Positions 23,906-36,281 of a stretch of 64,000 nucleotides of DNA are shown one piece after another (position 1 is the first letter of the stretch; each line of letters begins with the position of its first letter). The notes below the pieces were generated by a model. That model saw only the letters and a program-made list of their open reading frames with translations, was not told where the DNA came from and searched no databases. The stretch comes from Centroberyx gerrardi (taxonomy: Eukaryota > Chordata > Actinopteri > Beryciformes > Berycidae), in assembly GCF_048128805.1 (NCBI RefSeq), contig NC_136012.1, positions 10,452,621 to 10,516,620 of the forward strand. Direction: 5' to 3'. The position numbers and the translations under genes were made by a program.

Positions 23906-26317
23906 CTCCGGGGAACCATCAGAATCTCCAAATGCCTCAGCAAAGTCAGATGGACTTTTCCTCAGGGTCTGGTCAGCAGGCAGCGTGCTGTCGTTGTAAG
24001 ATCTCACGAACTTGAAGTCACTGGTTCTAGAACCCGTTGTCAAGTAGGCGTCATAATTGTAAGTGCTGCGTAAAGTTCCTGTGCCGTCAACCTCTGCGTA
24101 ATTGGGAGGGAGATAAGCGCTGGGGATGGCGACCGCTCCGTCAAACAACAGTCTGGGCTTTCTCCTGCGACAAAACCTCACACCCAGGATGACAATAATG
24201 AAGGTCAGGAAAAAGGTGGAGACAGACACCAGCGCGATGATCAGATAAGAGGTCAGCTTGGAATTGCTCTCATCATAAGACATATCTTTCAGTTCTGGCA
24301 CTTCAGCCAAGTTATCAGAAATGAGTAAAGACATGGCACAGGTGGCAGAGAGAGAGGGCTGTCCGTTATCTTTCACTGACACAATAAGGTTCTGTTTCAT
24401 GCTGTCAGATTCAGAAATGTCCCGATATGTCCTGATCTCTCCGCTGTGGAGACCAATAGTGAAAAGTCCCGGATCAGTGGATTTGACTATATGATAGGAC
24501 AGCCAGGCGTTCTGTCCGGAGTCCGCGTCCACCGCTATAACCTTGGACACCAGAGAGCCTCCGTGCGCAGCTTTGGGGACAAGCTCGGTCATGAAGGAGT
24601 TGCCCTCCGGGTCGGGGTACAGTATCTGAGGAGAGTTGTCATTCACATCCGTTATGAAGACACTGACTGTCACGTTGCTGCTTAACGGAGGAGAACCGTT
24701 GTCTCTGGCCATCACGTGGACGTTAAAGGTCCTGAACTGTTCATAATCAAACGACCTCACAGCGTGGATCACTCCCGTGTCTCCGTTAACGGATAGATAG
24801 GAGGATACTGGCGCGCCTTTCACATCACCAGGTAAAATAGAGTAAACCACTGTTCCGTTTTGTCTCCAGTCTGGGTCTCCAGCAGTAACGGAACATAAAG
24901 TGGAGCCAGGTTTGTTATTTTCAGACACATGGGCGCTGTAGGCGTGTTCCTCAAACATAGGAGGGTTGTCGTTGACGTCGGCTACTGACAGCTGAACAGT
25001 TTTAGAGGAGGACAGAGGCGGAGAGCCCTCGTCCGTGGCAGTGATTGTAATGTTGTAATCAGACACTAGCTCACGATCCAGTTGGCCCGTGGTCACCAGA
25101 GAAAAGTAGTTTTTGATGGAAGGAACCAATTTAAAAGGGACGTTTTGTTGAATGGAGCAGCGGACCTGTCGGTTGTTCTCAGAGTCTCTATCCTGCACGT
25201 TAATGATGCCCACCTCTGTACCAGGTGACACGTTCTCTGGTATGGAATTAGTCACCGATTTCAGATTTATAACTGGGGCGTTGTCATTTATATCCGTAAT
25301 CTCAATTATTAATGTTGCGTATGACGCCAATCCAAGACCATCTTTAGCGCTAATCTGCATTTCATATGACGACTTTTTTTCAAAATCAATAGATCCAGCC
25401 ACTCTAACCTCTCCTGTTTTAGGGTGTAGAGAAAAGACATTGCTATTATCAGAAACATGATCAAACCCATAGGTAACTTCGCCATTCACACCCTCGTCTG
25501 CATCAATAGCACTGACTGTAAGCACTACAGTATCTAGAGGAGAGTTTTCAGGCAAACTGGCTTTATAGACGGCCTGGCTAAACACCGGTACGTTATCATT
25601 AGCATCCAGTACAGTGACGCGTATGACTACAGTGCCTGACCTCTGAGGAGAACCACCATCGAATGCGGTAAGCAATAGCATAATCTCTTGTTTTTCTTCC
25701 CTGTCTAATTCTTTGTCTAACACTAATTCACCATATTTTCGTCCACCACCTTTAGTGTTTACATTTAATGCGAAATGGTCATTCTGTTGAAGTGTATAGC
25801 CCTGAACAGCATTTTCTGCAATGTCTCCATCGTGCGCCTCGTCCAGAAGAAAACGTGCACCCTTGTCCGCTGATTCTTGAATTTCAATTTTTAGTAAATC
25901 CTCTTTAAACTGCGGCGAGTTGTCATTAATATCTTGAACACTGATACTAATGCGGTGCAGTTCTAATGGATTTTCCAGAACGAGTTCCTGTTTTAAAACA
26001 CACGGTGCCTTTTTCGCACAAAGTCCTTCTCTGTCAATCCTTTCATGTACAGTCAAGTCTCCGGTATTTAGATTAAGACCACAGTACTGAACGTTGTTAC
26101 CTTCAATATCAATACGGGCTTTGCGAGCGGACAGTCTGCCCAGTTCAAGTCCTAGATCCTTGGCTATATTTCCAATCACAGATCCACGTTTCATCTCCTC
26201 CGGAATAGAGTAGCTCACGTCTCCATAGGCAGAGTGCAAAATAAGAAAAATAAAAGCAACGCCATGGCAGTGTAGCGCAAATCTATTGTGTCTCATCATT
26301 ACAATGAGAAGGTCCAC
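23906..26317 (-). CDS. pcdh2g: V6: protocadherin gamma-like variable exon
   Basis: 804 codons; duplicate of V2. Possible starts at 26317, 26299 and 26296, as in V2. EC1 has CAKKAPC, EC2 has [22 protein letters not shown] in its final strands, and EC3 has [18 protein letters not shown]. Changes private to V6 within otherwise homogenised domains: [13 protein letters not shown] at the EC4/EC5 border, [10 protein letters not shown] and [12 protein letters not shown] in EC5, [10 protein letters not shown] at the start of EC6. All five calcium linkers keep DxNDN. The donor is GAG|GTAAGG at 23906. Confidence 0.96.
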
Positions 26318-26512
26318 AACAAATTCAAGTCTGCTTCTCGATGTATATCAAAATATATCACTAATACTTTTTTGGTTTTATCCAATACACAAAAGTCGTT
26401 ATGTTGCAGTTCTATTGTGAAGCTTCCTCACCCAAAGGCAGCACAGTACCAGAATTTCGCTTTATATTAGACGACTCAAATGGGTGGAGGGTGGTTGTGC
26501 CTCCTACCTTAG

Positions 26513-26536
26513 TTGGTACAGAGCGACACCAAGAGC
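26513..26536 (-). promoter_or_regulatory. CSE promoter element of V6
   Basis: Core agcgacacc with intact CGCT, about 200 bp upstream of the V6 start; paralogue of 5905. Confidence 0.8.
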
Positions 26537-27518
26537 ATTTTTCAGATATAACACTGCAATGTATGATTTTATAGAATAAATGAAAGCTAACCCACACGGA
26601 GAACCCTTAGAAGCCAGTCAATGTAAACCCAAAGAGAAAATTGCCTTTGCCTTACCATCCCCGGTAAGACAGGATATAAAATTATTTCATCACACTTGTG
26701 ATAAGATAATGGCAGCGAAGAGAAAGAAATGTGTATTAATACTAAATATGAATGCGTGGATAAGAACCCTATCATATGTTTCCAACTATAATTGACACCG
26801 GTTTGAACAAAATATAACTTCATAAAACTACTCCACATAAGGCAAGCCTACAAGAAAGACGGAGAGCGAAAACATTTCTCAATGTGAAGATGAGAAAAGA
26901 ATGCACTTTCATGTTAGATTCAAGTTGCCTTTTATCTTACAAATCCATGTTACACTATAAATTATACTTCGATCCAAGTGTAATTTTGATTTACATCACT
27001 GACAAAAATGGAGTTATCATATATTGTCCGTCATAACACTCCCCAAATGATCCAATTTTATGGCCATAAGCCTTGACCAAATATAGCAGATGAAAACATT
27101 GTCCTAAAACGTCTTCAAAGATCCTTCTTTTTCACCAACCATATTATGATCCGAAGGTGATTTATTTCTTTTCTGATTTCACGTCTCTCTCCTTCTCTCT
27201 AATGAGACTGTGCCCATCCCATTCCAGAGACAACTACCAAAAAAGACAGTGAGGTTCCACTGCCAAAACACAGAGAACACAGTTGCTCTTTTTCCAACTT
27301 GTGCATGACGTTACAATAATATCCAAAAACAGTAATGAGCTCTAAATCAGTATTTATCCAAAAAGCCAAGTTCAGTATGTCGGATCAAACCCAAAACTGA
27401 AGTATGGTGAAACATGTCGGAGCATATTCCTGCAAAAAATATTAGCAATAGAAAAAACGATATCAGCATGAGAAGACAGAGTCGGCTTATCGTAAAAATG
27501 CGTCGAGATCAAACGTAT

Positions 27519-27539
27519 TTCAGCACCAAGGACAGAGAA
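27519..27539 (+). promoter_or_regulatory. RE1/NRSE upstream of V6 (first)
   Basis: TTCAGCACC-AA-GGACAG, same as 7147. Confidence 0.78.
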
Positions 27540-27744
27540 ACTAAAAACGGCATCAGTTTTCTCAGTGTTAGACATACAGACAAGCAGGCGCACGTCCAGG
27601 CAGACAGATAGATCGACTGAGAGTTAAGACAATTGAAACGGACTAGCCTCCTACTTGACTGACACATTAACAACAGAAAATAGAATATTAGCACACAAAC
27701 GGGCGGCTAAGTTGTTCCTCGAGGACGCAAGAGGCAATAGACAG

Positions 27745-27765
27745 TTCAGTACCAAGGACAGACAC
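27745..27765 (+). promoter_or_regulatory. RE1/NRSE upstream of V6 (second)
   Basis: TTCAGTACC-AA-GGACAG. One C-to-T change compared with the paralogue at 7383. Confidence 0.68.
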
Positions 27766-28190
27766 ACAATAAAACAGATGAGTAAATTAAATAAAAGACT
27801 TATTCCAAGACAGAGTGCATAGCTAGATAGCTAGAGATAACTATCAAATGAGATGAAAAAATTCAAACATGTCACAATGACAAGCAGACCAATCCTTGAT
27901 TGATAAAAAAATGACCACTGAATGTAGCTTGGATAATTAAAAAAAATCCTCAAGGTGAACTGAGAGGACAAAATGATATAACACTGGAGCGTCCTAAAGA
28001 GGTAAATAGCCATTTTTAAAAAAGCATACATTTTTTTGAACAGCGTAGTTAGGACAAACCAAAACAGTTGTTCCTATTCACCTACAGGGGGAAGACCAAT
28101 AGAAATTGACAGTTTTCAAAAGAAAATGAATTGGTGGACTCGGCAAGTTTGATACATTTTCTCCAATTGAAATCTGAAACCTGCTCCTAC

Positions 28191-30590
28191 CTCCGGGGAA
28201 CCATCACAATCTCCAAATGCCTCAGCAAAGTCAGATGGACTTTTCCTGAGAGTCTGGTCAGCAGGCAGCGTGTTGTCATTGTAAGAGCTGACGAACTTGA
28301 AGTCACTGGTTCTAGAGCCCGTTGTCAAGTAGGCGTCATAATTGTAAGTGCTGCGTAAAGTTCCTGTACCGTCAACCTCTGCGTAATTGGGAGGGAGATA
28401 CGCGCTGGGGATGGCGACCGCTCCGTCAAACAACAGTCTGGGCTTTCTCCTGCGACAAAATCTGACACCCAGGATGACAATAATGAAGGTCAGGAAAAAG
28501 GTGGACACGGACACCAGCGCGATGATCAGATAAGAAGTCAGTTTGGAATTGCTATCATCGTAAGACATATCTTTAAGCTCTGGTACTTCAGCCAAGTTAT
28601 CAGAAATTAGTAAAAACATGGCACAGGTGGCAGAGAGAGGGGGCTGTCCGTTATCTTTCACTGACACAATAAGGTTCTGTTTCATGTTGTCAGATTCAGA
28701 AATGTCCCGCTGTGTCCTGATCTCTCCGCTGTGGAGACCGATAGTGAAAAGTCCAGGATCAGTGGATTTGACTATATGATAGGACAGCCAGGCGTTCTGT
28801 CCGGAGTCTGCATCCACCGCTATCACCTTGGACACCAGAGAGCCTCCGTGCGCAGCTTTGGGGACCAGCTCGGTCATGAAGGAGTTTCCCTCCGGGGCGG
28901 GGTAAAGTATCTGAGGAGAGTTGTCATTCACATCCGTTATGAAGACACTGACCGTCACGTTGCTGCTTAACGGAGGAGAACCGTTGTCTCTGGCCATCAC
29001 GTGGACTTTAAAGCTCTTGAACTGTTCATAATCAAACGACCTCACAGCATGGATCACCCCCGTGTCTCCGTTAACGGACAGATAGGAGGATACTGGGGCG
29101 CCGTTCACATCACCAGGTAAAATAGAGTAAACCACTGTTCCGTTCTGTCTCCAGTCTGGGTCTCCAGCAGTAACGGAACATAAAGTGGAACCAGGTTTGT
29201 TGTTTTCAGTCACGTCGGCGCTGTAGGACTGTTCCTCAAACACAGGTGGGTTATCGTTGACGTCAGCTACAGATAACTGAACACTTTTAGAGGAGGACAG
29301 AGGCGGAGAGCCCTCGTCGGTGGCAGTGATTGTAATGTTGTAATCAGACACTAGTTCACGGTCCAGTTGGCCCATGGTCACCAGAGAATAGTAGTTTTTG
29401 ATGGAGGGAACCAACTTAAAAGGAACGATTTGCTGAATGGAGCAACGGACCTGTCGGTTATTCTCAGAGTCTCTATCCTGCACGTTAATGATGCCCACCT
29501 CTGTACCAGGTGACACGTTCTCCGGTATGGGATTAGTCAGAGATTTTACATATATCACAGGAGCGTTATCATTTACATCGGTGATATCTATTATAACTTT
29601 TGCATTTGAGGTAAGACCATATCCATCCTTTGCTTCAATTCGCATTTCATATGTTGTCCCTTCCTCAAAATCAATAGGCCCGCTTATTTGTATTACGCCA
29701 GTTTTTTGGTTCACTGCAAATAATTTGGCAGCTAAATCAGAAATGCGGCTGAACTCATAAGATACCTCTCCATTCAGTCCCTCATCAACATCAGTAGCAC
29801 TTACTCTAACCACTACAGTATCTACATCAGAGTTTTCAGACAGAGTAGCTTTATAGACGGCCTGGCTAAACACTGGGGAGTTATCATTGGCATCCAGCAC
29901 AGTGATTTGTATGACTACAGTACCTGATCTCTGAGGAGAGCCACCATCCAGAGCTGTCAACAATAAGCTCATCTCCCTTTTTTCCTCCCGGTCTAATTCT
30001 TTGTATAGTATTAATTCACTATACTTCCCCCCGTCTGCATTGGTATTGACTTTTAGGTCAAAATGATCATTTCTCTCCAGTTTGTAACCCTGCACGTCGT
30101 TGTCATTTATGTCTGGGTCGTTAGCCTCATTTATGGGGAAGCGTGCTCCTTTGACGGCGGATTCACTAATTTCTATTCTCACTAAATCCTTCGAGAATAT
30201 GGGCGCGTTGTCATTGATGTCCTGAATGTGAAGTGATACGTGATGCATTTCCAAGGGTCCTTCTAAGACTAATTCAAATCTAATAATACATGAAACCTTT
30301 TCGCCACAAAGCTCCTCTCTGTCAATTCTCTCAGCTACAACCAAATCCCCGTTCCGAGTATTAATGTCACAAAATCGTTTACGGTTCCCTTCAATATCGA
30401 TACGAGCATTTCGAGAGGACAATCTTCCCAACTCAAGTCCAAGATCTTTGGCTATATTCCCAATAACAGATCCGCGTTTCATCTCCTCTTGAATAGAATA
30501 GGTCACGTCTCCATAAACGAGGTGCAGCGTTTGAATAAAGAAAACACAGCCGCAGAAAAGGCCGAGGGGGGAGAATCCTTTGTTTCCCAT
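28191..30590 (-). CDS. pcdh2g: V7: chimeric protocadherin gamma-like variable exon (V4-type 5', V2/V3-type 3')
   Basis: 800 codons. The signal peptide and EC1-EC3 are almost the same as in V4 ([10 protein letters not shown] start, [36 protein letters not shown]), and so is the start of EC4, including the shared [10 protein letters not shown]. In EC5 it switches to [22 protein letters not shown] and FKSFKV as in V2, V3 and V6, and its intronic 3' flank is of the V2/V3 type. The switch falls at about 29100-29290. The reading frame is intact, with all five DxNDN linkers, so the product should be functional. EC4 has IQQIVPF where others have IQQNVPF. The donor is GAG|GTAGGA at 28191. Confidence 0.95.
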
Positions 30591-30787
30591 TTAGACACAA
30601 AACCTCCACAGCTTACAGAAAAGTCCACATGTATTATTGTTCAGAAACAAAAGCAAACCCAGTCAGCGTTGATGTTACTCAGAACTGCACAAAGAAAATC
30701 TGATCGAACCCTCCACGACTTTAATCTAAAGACAAGAAGGTCCAGATTAAATGACGACACAGTAGGTGGGGATGTGTTATTCTTGAA

Positions 30788-30811
30788 CTGGTGAACAGCG
30801 ACACGGTGAGT
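30788..30811 (-). promoter_or_regulatory. CSE promoter element of V7
   Basis: Same as the V4 copy (ctggtgaacagcgacacggt), 198 bp upstream of the ATG. Confidence 0.82.
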
Positions 30812-31081
30812 CCTTTTTAATAGTTACACGTGACAGAGCAACACAAAAAAAGTTATTGATAAAGCTGCGTCCCTCGAATATCAGTATAGGTGACTTAAAA
30901 CTATGTAAACCACGTTCCTATAAGAAAGTAATATAGTTAAATAAAAATAGTTTAACATTAAAACAAAAGTTTTACAAACGAGAGCACGTGGATCTTTAAA
31001 AAAAATACACGGTTGGTTGTTCTTGCAAGACTATTGTTTTCATTTCCCTCTACTACAAGCACCTGGCCAAAGAGCCAGTCT

Positions 31082-31102
31082 ATCAGCACCACGGAGAGCT
31101 AC
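31082..31102 (+). promoter_or_regulatory. RE1-like site upstream of V7
   Basis: ATCAGCACC-AC-GGAGAG, about 270 bp upstream of the promoter element; paralogue of 18529. Confidence 0.6.
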
Positions 31103-31804
31103 AGTTTTCAAACACGAATGAGGATTTTTCTCACTTCTGAAAAATTATCTCGGTTATAGATAATGATGTTGTGATATTTTTGCAAGAAAACATACATGGT
31201 CCCGATCTCATAACGCCCCTCTAACTTAAGATTGCAATCGTATGTAATCACAAGAAAACACGCTACAAGTCATACATTTTAAGACCATTGCTTGCAGCAC
31301 TAATGAAACTACCGTTGATCATCATATCGCATAAAGCACTATGACCAAATTTAACATCACTGACAGAATATAAAAACCCGAATAAATATGATCAGATTCC
31401 AGTTATTGAAAAGGCAGCCAGTCAAAGGTTAATTATTTTGCCATTTTCAAACAATTACAGTACACTAATACACCTTGCAAATTACATCTCCTCATTAAAT
31501 TATTAGATCCATTTTCCGCAATTTAAACGGAAGAACCACATAAAAAGGCTATCTGCAAAGCGGATGATTAATTTTGACGTAGTAGTACAACCACCGAAGA
31601 GAGACATTACGTGGTTTCACAATCAAGTCTAATCACCACTACTTTGTGGGTGTTTGATATACCTTTCACGCAAGTAACAACAAAACGTGTACAGCCAAAA
31701 TTTATTCAAGCCACCTAAAACAATCATGCAGGGAGGTAAAATAAAAGGTATAAAAAGTGGATGTAATACTCTATCATATTCATTAATGTCCACTTTAAAC
31801 GTAC

Positions 31805-34195
31805 CTCTGTGGACACCATTGAGTCTCCAAATGTCCCAGCAAAGTCTGCTGGACTTTTTCTTAAAGTCTGGTCAGCAGGCAGTGTGTTGTCATTGTAAGA
31901 TCTCACAAACTTGAAGTCACTGGTTCTAGAACCCGTTGTCAGGTAGGCGTCATAATTGTAGGTGCTGCGTAAAGTTCCTGTGTCGTCAACATCTGTGTAA
32001 GTGGGAGGGAGATAAGCGCTGGGGATGGCGACCGCTCCGTCAAACAACAGTCTGGGCTTTCTCCTGCGACAAAACCTCACACCCAGGATGACAATAATGA
32101 AGGTCAGAAAAAAAGTGGACACGGACACCAGCGCGATGATCAGATAAGAAGTCAGCTTGGAATTGCTCTCATCATAAGACATATCTTTCAGCTCTGGTAC
32201 TTCAGCCAAGTTATCAGAAATTAGTAAATACATGGCGCAAGTGGCAGAGAGAGAGGGCTGTCCGTTATCTTTCACTGCCACAATAAGGTTCTGTTTCATG
32301 CTGTCAGATTCAGAAATGTCCCGCTGTGTCCTGATCTCTCCGCTGTGGAGACCGATAGTGAAAAGTCCAGGATCAGTGGATTTGACTATATGATAGGACA
32401 GCCAGGCGTTCTGTCCGGAGTCCGCATCCACCGCTATCACCTTGGACACCAGAGAGCCTCCGTGCGCAGCTTTGGGGACCAGCTCGGTCATGAAGGAGTT
32501 GCCCTCCGGGGCGGGATACAGTATCTGAGGAGAGTTGTCATTCACATCTGTTATGAAGACACTGACGGTCACGTTGCTGCTGAGCGGCGGAGAACCGTTG
32601 TCTCTGGCCATCACGTGGACTTTAAAGCTCTTGAACTGTTCATAATCAAACGACCTCACAGCGTGGATCACCCCCGTGTCTCCGTTAACGGACAGATAGG
32701 AGGACACCGGGGCACCGTTCACCTCATCAGGTAAAAGAGAATAAATCACTGTACCGTTTTGTCTCCAGTCTGGGTCTCGAGCAGTAACGGAACATAAAGT
32801 GGAACCAGGTTTGTTATTTTCAGTCACGTAGATGCTGTAGGACTGTTCCTCAAACACAGGTGGGTTGTCGTTGACGTCAGCTACAGATAACTGAACATTT
32901 TTAGAGGAGGACAGAGGAGGAGAGCCCTCGTCGGTGGCAGTGATTGTAATGTTGTAATCAGACACTAGTTCACGGTCCAGTTGGCCCGTGGTCACCAGAG
33001 AATAGTAGTTTTTGATGGAGGGAACCAACTTAAAAGGAACATTTTGCTGAATGGAGCAACGGACCAGTCGGTTTTTTTCAGAGTCTCTATCCTGCACATT
33101 AATGATGCCCACCTCTGTACCAGGAGGGATGTCTTCTGGTATGGGATCTGTCATTGATTTCAGATATATAACGGGGGCGTTGTCATTTACATCAGTGATA
33201 TCGATTATTACCTTCGAATCAGATGAAAGCCCATACCCATCTTTGGCGTCTATGCGCATCTCATATTTAGAATCACTCTCGAAATCGATTTGTCCTATTA
33301 CTTTTATCTCTCCCGTTTTACTGTTTAATGAGAATACTTTTTTCGCCCTCTCTGAAATGCGACTAAATTCATATGTCACCTCTCCGTTGACTCCCTCGTC
33401 TGCATCAGTGGCGCTCACAGTAACGACTACAGTGTCTACAAGAGAGTTTTCAGATAGACTGGCTTTATAGACGGCCTGGCTAAACACTGGGGCGTTATCA
33501 TTAGCATCCAGTACAGTGACGTGTATAATAGCTGTTCCTGATCTTTGTGGATTGCCTCCATCAACTGCAACGAGCACGAGATTTAAATTATGTTGTTTTT
33601 CTCTGTCTAGCTCTTTGTCCAATACCAACTCGACGTTCTTAGACCCCTCGGTATCGCCACGAACAGACAAAACAAAATTGTCATTCTTTTGTAAACTGTA
33701 TAGCTGAACCGTATTTTGCCCGATGTCAGCGTCATGTGCCTCGTTAACTCGATATCGAGCTCCTTTGTCGGCTGATTCTCTTATTTCCAGTTTTATTGTA
33801 TCCTTCGGGAAACTTGGTGAATTGTCATTTACGTCCTGAATAAGGAGTGAAATACGATGCAGCTCCAAAGGGCTCTCTAGGACCAATTCGAATTTAAGCA
33901 TACACGAAACCTTCTCTCCACACAGCTCCTCTCTGTCAATCCTTTCTCCGACGACAAAACTTCCCGTTTTTAAATCAATTTCACAATAACGCTTGTAGTC
34001 TTCCTCGGTATCAATACGGGCCTTACGAGCAGACAATCTCCCTATATCCAGCCCGAGATCCTTGGCTATATTTCCAACAATGGATCCACGTTTCATCTCC
34101 TCTGGAATAGAATAGCTCAGGTCTCCAGTGGTAAACTGGACGATGAGAGCAAAGCCGCACGCAAGGCCCAGCAGCAATTTTCCTTTGTGTCCCAT
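31805..34195 (-). CDS. pcdh2g: V8: chimeric protocadherin gamma-like variable exon (V12-type 5', V5-type 3')
   Basis: 797 codons from [10 protein letters not shown]; signal peptide ends near QFTTG. EC1-EC3 are almost the same as in V12 (for example [21 protein letters not shown], and [11 protein letters not shown] in place of [11 protein letters not shown] at the start of EC4). The tail ends [15 protein letters not shown], like [15 protein letters not shown] of V5 and unlike the V12 end. The flank after the donor (STE|GTACG, 31805) is also V5-like. Private changes: [10 protein letters not shown] in EC4 and [14 protein letters not shown] in the cytoplasmic part. All linkers keep the DxNDN pattern. 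Confidence 0.95.
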
Positions 34196-34420
34196 TGTTT
34201 CTCAGGAACTATTGTATGATACGGACACGACAGTTATCCTAACCGCTATAGGTTATTCCAGAATTGCTCTTGAAAGAAGGGTATTATATCTCCATAATAA
34301 AATGAAAGGGTATTGGTAAAAGCCACCTACACCGTTTCTACAGCAATGGCACCTTTGCTTTTAGGACTAGAACTACTCTTTCATTGCAGTGGGTGGAGAC
34401 GTGAACCTGTCTCATATCAG

Positions 34421-34444
34421 CAAGTGAACAGCGACCCCGTGGGT
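34421..34444 (-). promoter_or_regulatory. CSE promoter element of V8
   Basis: Plus strand caagtgaacagcgaccccgt with the CGCT core intact. A GGTGGAGACGTG box lies at 34392-34403. Confidence 0.8.
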
Positions 34445-34649
34445 TTATTACACATATTACACATAAATGATTGATAAATCAACATAAATTGCAATTGTTT
34501 CTATCATGATCCGATCAAAACCCAAATCGCTATTTATTTCAATAGTTATATGGAAACATAAGTCACACTCTCCAAAACAAATAAACAAAAATAATAAGTG
34601 ATCAATGTCAAATTTTTGACCTTGAAACACGCTCACAGTGAAAACAGCT

Positions 34650-34670
34650 TTCAGCACCATGGACAGAGAT
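34650..34670 (+). promoter_or_regulatory. RE1/NRSE upstream of V8
   Basis: TTCAGCACC-AT-GGACAG, both halves intact, only about 205 bp upstream of the promoter element. Confidence 0.8.
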
Positions 34671-35274
34671 TTACTGGAAGGTAATCCTTTATCACTGTCA
34701 CACTTGTTTCCTTCAACTGTTATTTCGACTGAACACCTGACTTAACGACCAACTTTTGGTCACAGGACTACATCACAAATGCGTTCATTAAACTATAAGG
34801 GAAAAATATAAGCTATTAAAATATTCACAAACTGACAACAGGAAAAAGTTATTCCCATATGTAGCATCTTAAGGTCTATTAGCCCACTGACGAAATACAG
34901 TTCACTGTCAAAATCTCAACTCTAGCTATCACAGTTATTAATATAAATCTAAGATTATTTAACATTTAAATATATATCCAAAATCATGGGTTAGGACTAC
35001 TTTAATCTGAAATAAGACAAACAGAAATTGAAACAGCTGGTGCAGCGACTGTCACAATGAATGACACGACTAACCCCTCAGAGTCTTTGATTGTCCCAGT
35101 TCTGGCATGTATGAGAGGAAAGGTGGGCCATGGATTATCTTGTTTTCTCTGCAAGCCCTTGCGTCGCTTAAAGATTGAACAAAAAATATACAGTATATAT
35201 ATTCATAAAATAAAATCTTCCCAGGGCATGTCTGCGGGTCAAGCAATGTCTGAAGACCACTTCGACACGTTATT

Positions 35275-35325
35275 TTTAGTAGTAGCAGTAGTACTATCAT
35301 CATCATCGTCGTCGTCATCATCATA
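35275..35325. repeat. Imperfect trinucleotide repeat (AGT/CAT/CGT)
   Basis: Short degenerate copy of the long CAT repeat at 51961. Confidence 0.85.
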
Positions 35326-35422
35326 TTAAGGCATATCGAACATAAGACCTGTTTGATTTTTCATAAAGAAGTGAAACCTGAAAATTGGGTAAAGCTGACA
35401 CTTCTTAATCAACATTTTAACC

Positions 35423-35652
35423 TTAACCCATCTTATGTGTTTGGGTCAAATTTGACCATTTTAGTCTTTACTTTGTCATAAATCCCGTTTCTTCCATCTG
35501 GTTGGCCTAAGGATTCGTGACATCCTCAAAACGAGACATACAAAAACAAAAAAATAGTGGTCACGCCCTTCATTGAATTTGAGTGTTCCTTTAAGATTTA
35601 CACCTTCGGTGTTTTGGGTCAAATTTGACCTGACATGGGAAATTGATGGGTG
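35423..35652. mobile_element. Old piggyBac-like MITE (TTAACCC... with GGTCAAATTTGACC)
   Basis: Starts TTAACCCAT after a possible TTAA target and ends near GATGGGT. It has two internal GGGTCAAATTTGACC palindromes (35443-35457 and 35616-35630) in inverted layout. Such starts are common in small piggyBac-type elements of fish. The decayed paralogue at 52131 shows that it predates the V8/V12 duplication. Confidence 0.45.
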
Positions 35653-36225
35653 AGCTATAATAAGCATCAAATAATATCAAACCAGAGTACAGCCATCAGT
35701 GTGGTAGTTTTGAGATGTGTTTTCTGTTAATCCAGCAGATGATTTTCTTACTCACACAAAGGTCCATATACAAACTAACTCGCACAAAAACCTGACCAAT
35801 ATTGCAAAGCTATATTGCAATCACAGTGATTACCCACACCTCCGATACAATGGCAAAAATTTCCAAAGCTATATTCAGTAATGAGCAAAACGTATCACAC
35901 ATGTAAGCTATATTCAAGTAATGAGCAAAACGTGTCACACATGTAGCCGGAGAACTCAAGGGGAAAGGAATGTATATAACGGAAATGAAATTGGGGAAGA
36001 CTGACATGGGTGGCGTGGTTTTCACGTGATAAATATCATGGCACATTATGCCACAAGAACAAATGCGTGGTCTAAAAGAGATAATATAACTGCTCATGTC
36101 TCAAATAGTCTATACTGAAGTTTCTGCATGCATGTCTACTCGTTGATGGGGCCATGCTACTGGAAAACTTGAAGGAATATTGTTTAAACGCATATACCAA
36201 AACGTCAGATTAAATTGAGGCCTAC

Positions 36226-36281
36226 CTCCGGAGACTCCTCTGAATGACCAAACGTCTCAGCAAAGTCCGTTTTACTTTTGT
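36226..36281 (-). pseudogene. Orphan 3' end of a lost V13-type variable exon
   Basis: On the minus strand it reads [16 protein letters not shown] followed by an intact GTAGG donor and V13-type intron. It is the last ~18 codons of an exon like V13 ([15 protein letters not shown]). Upstream of 36281 the exon sequence stops and unrelated flank begins. It has no promoter and no acceptor of its own. Confidence 0.85.

Larger units (their letters stand above)
26318..28190. other. Spacer V6-V7: promoter of V6, two RE1 sites, 3' flank of V7
   Basis: No gene is seen. It matches the V2-V3 spacer, not the V3-V4 spacer. So the exon to its right (V7) has the 3' flank expected of a V3 copy although its 5' half is V4-like. 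Confidence 0.82.
30591..31804. other. Spacer V7-V8: promoter of V7, RE1-like site, V5-type 3' flank of V8
   Basis: No gene is seen. It is the paralogue of the V4-V5 spacer without the SINE. The part next to V8 (about 31560-31804) is the flank expected of a third V1/V5-type exon. Confidence 0.8.
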
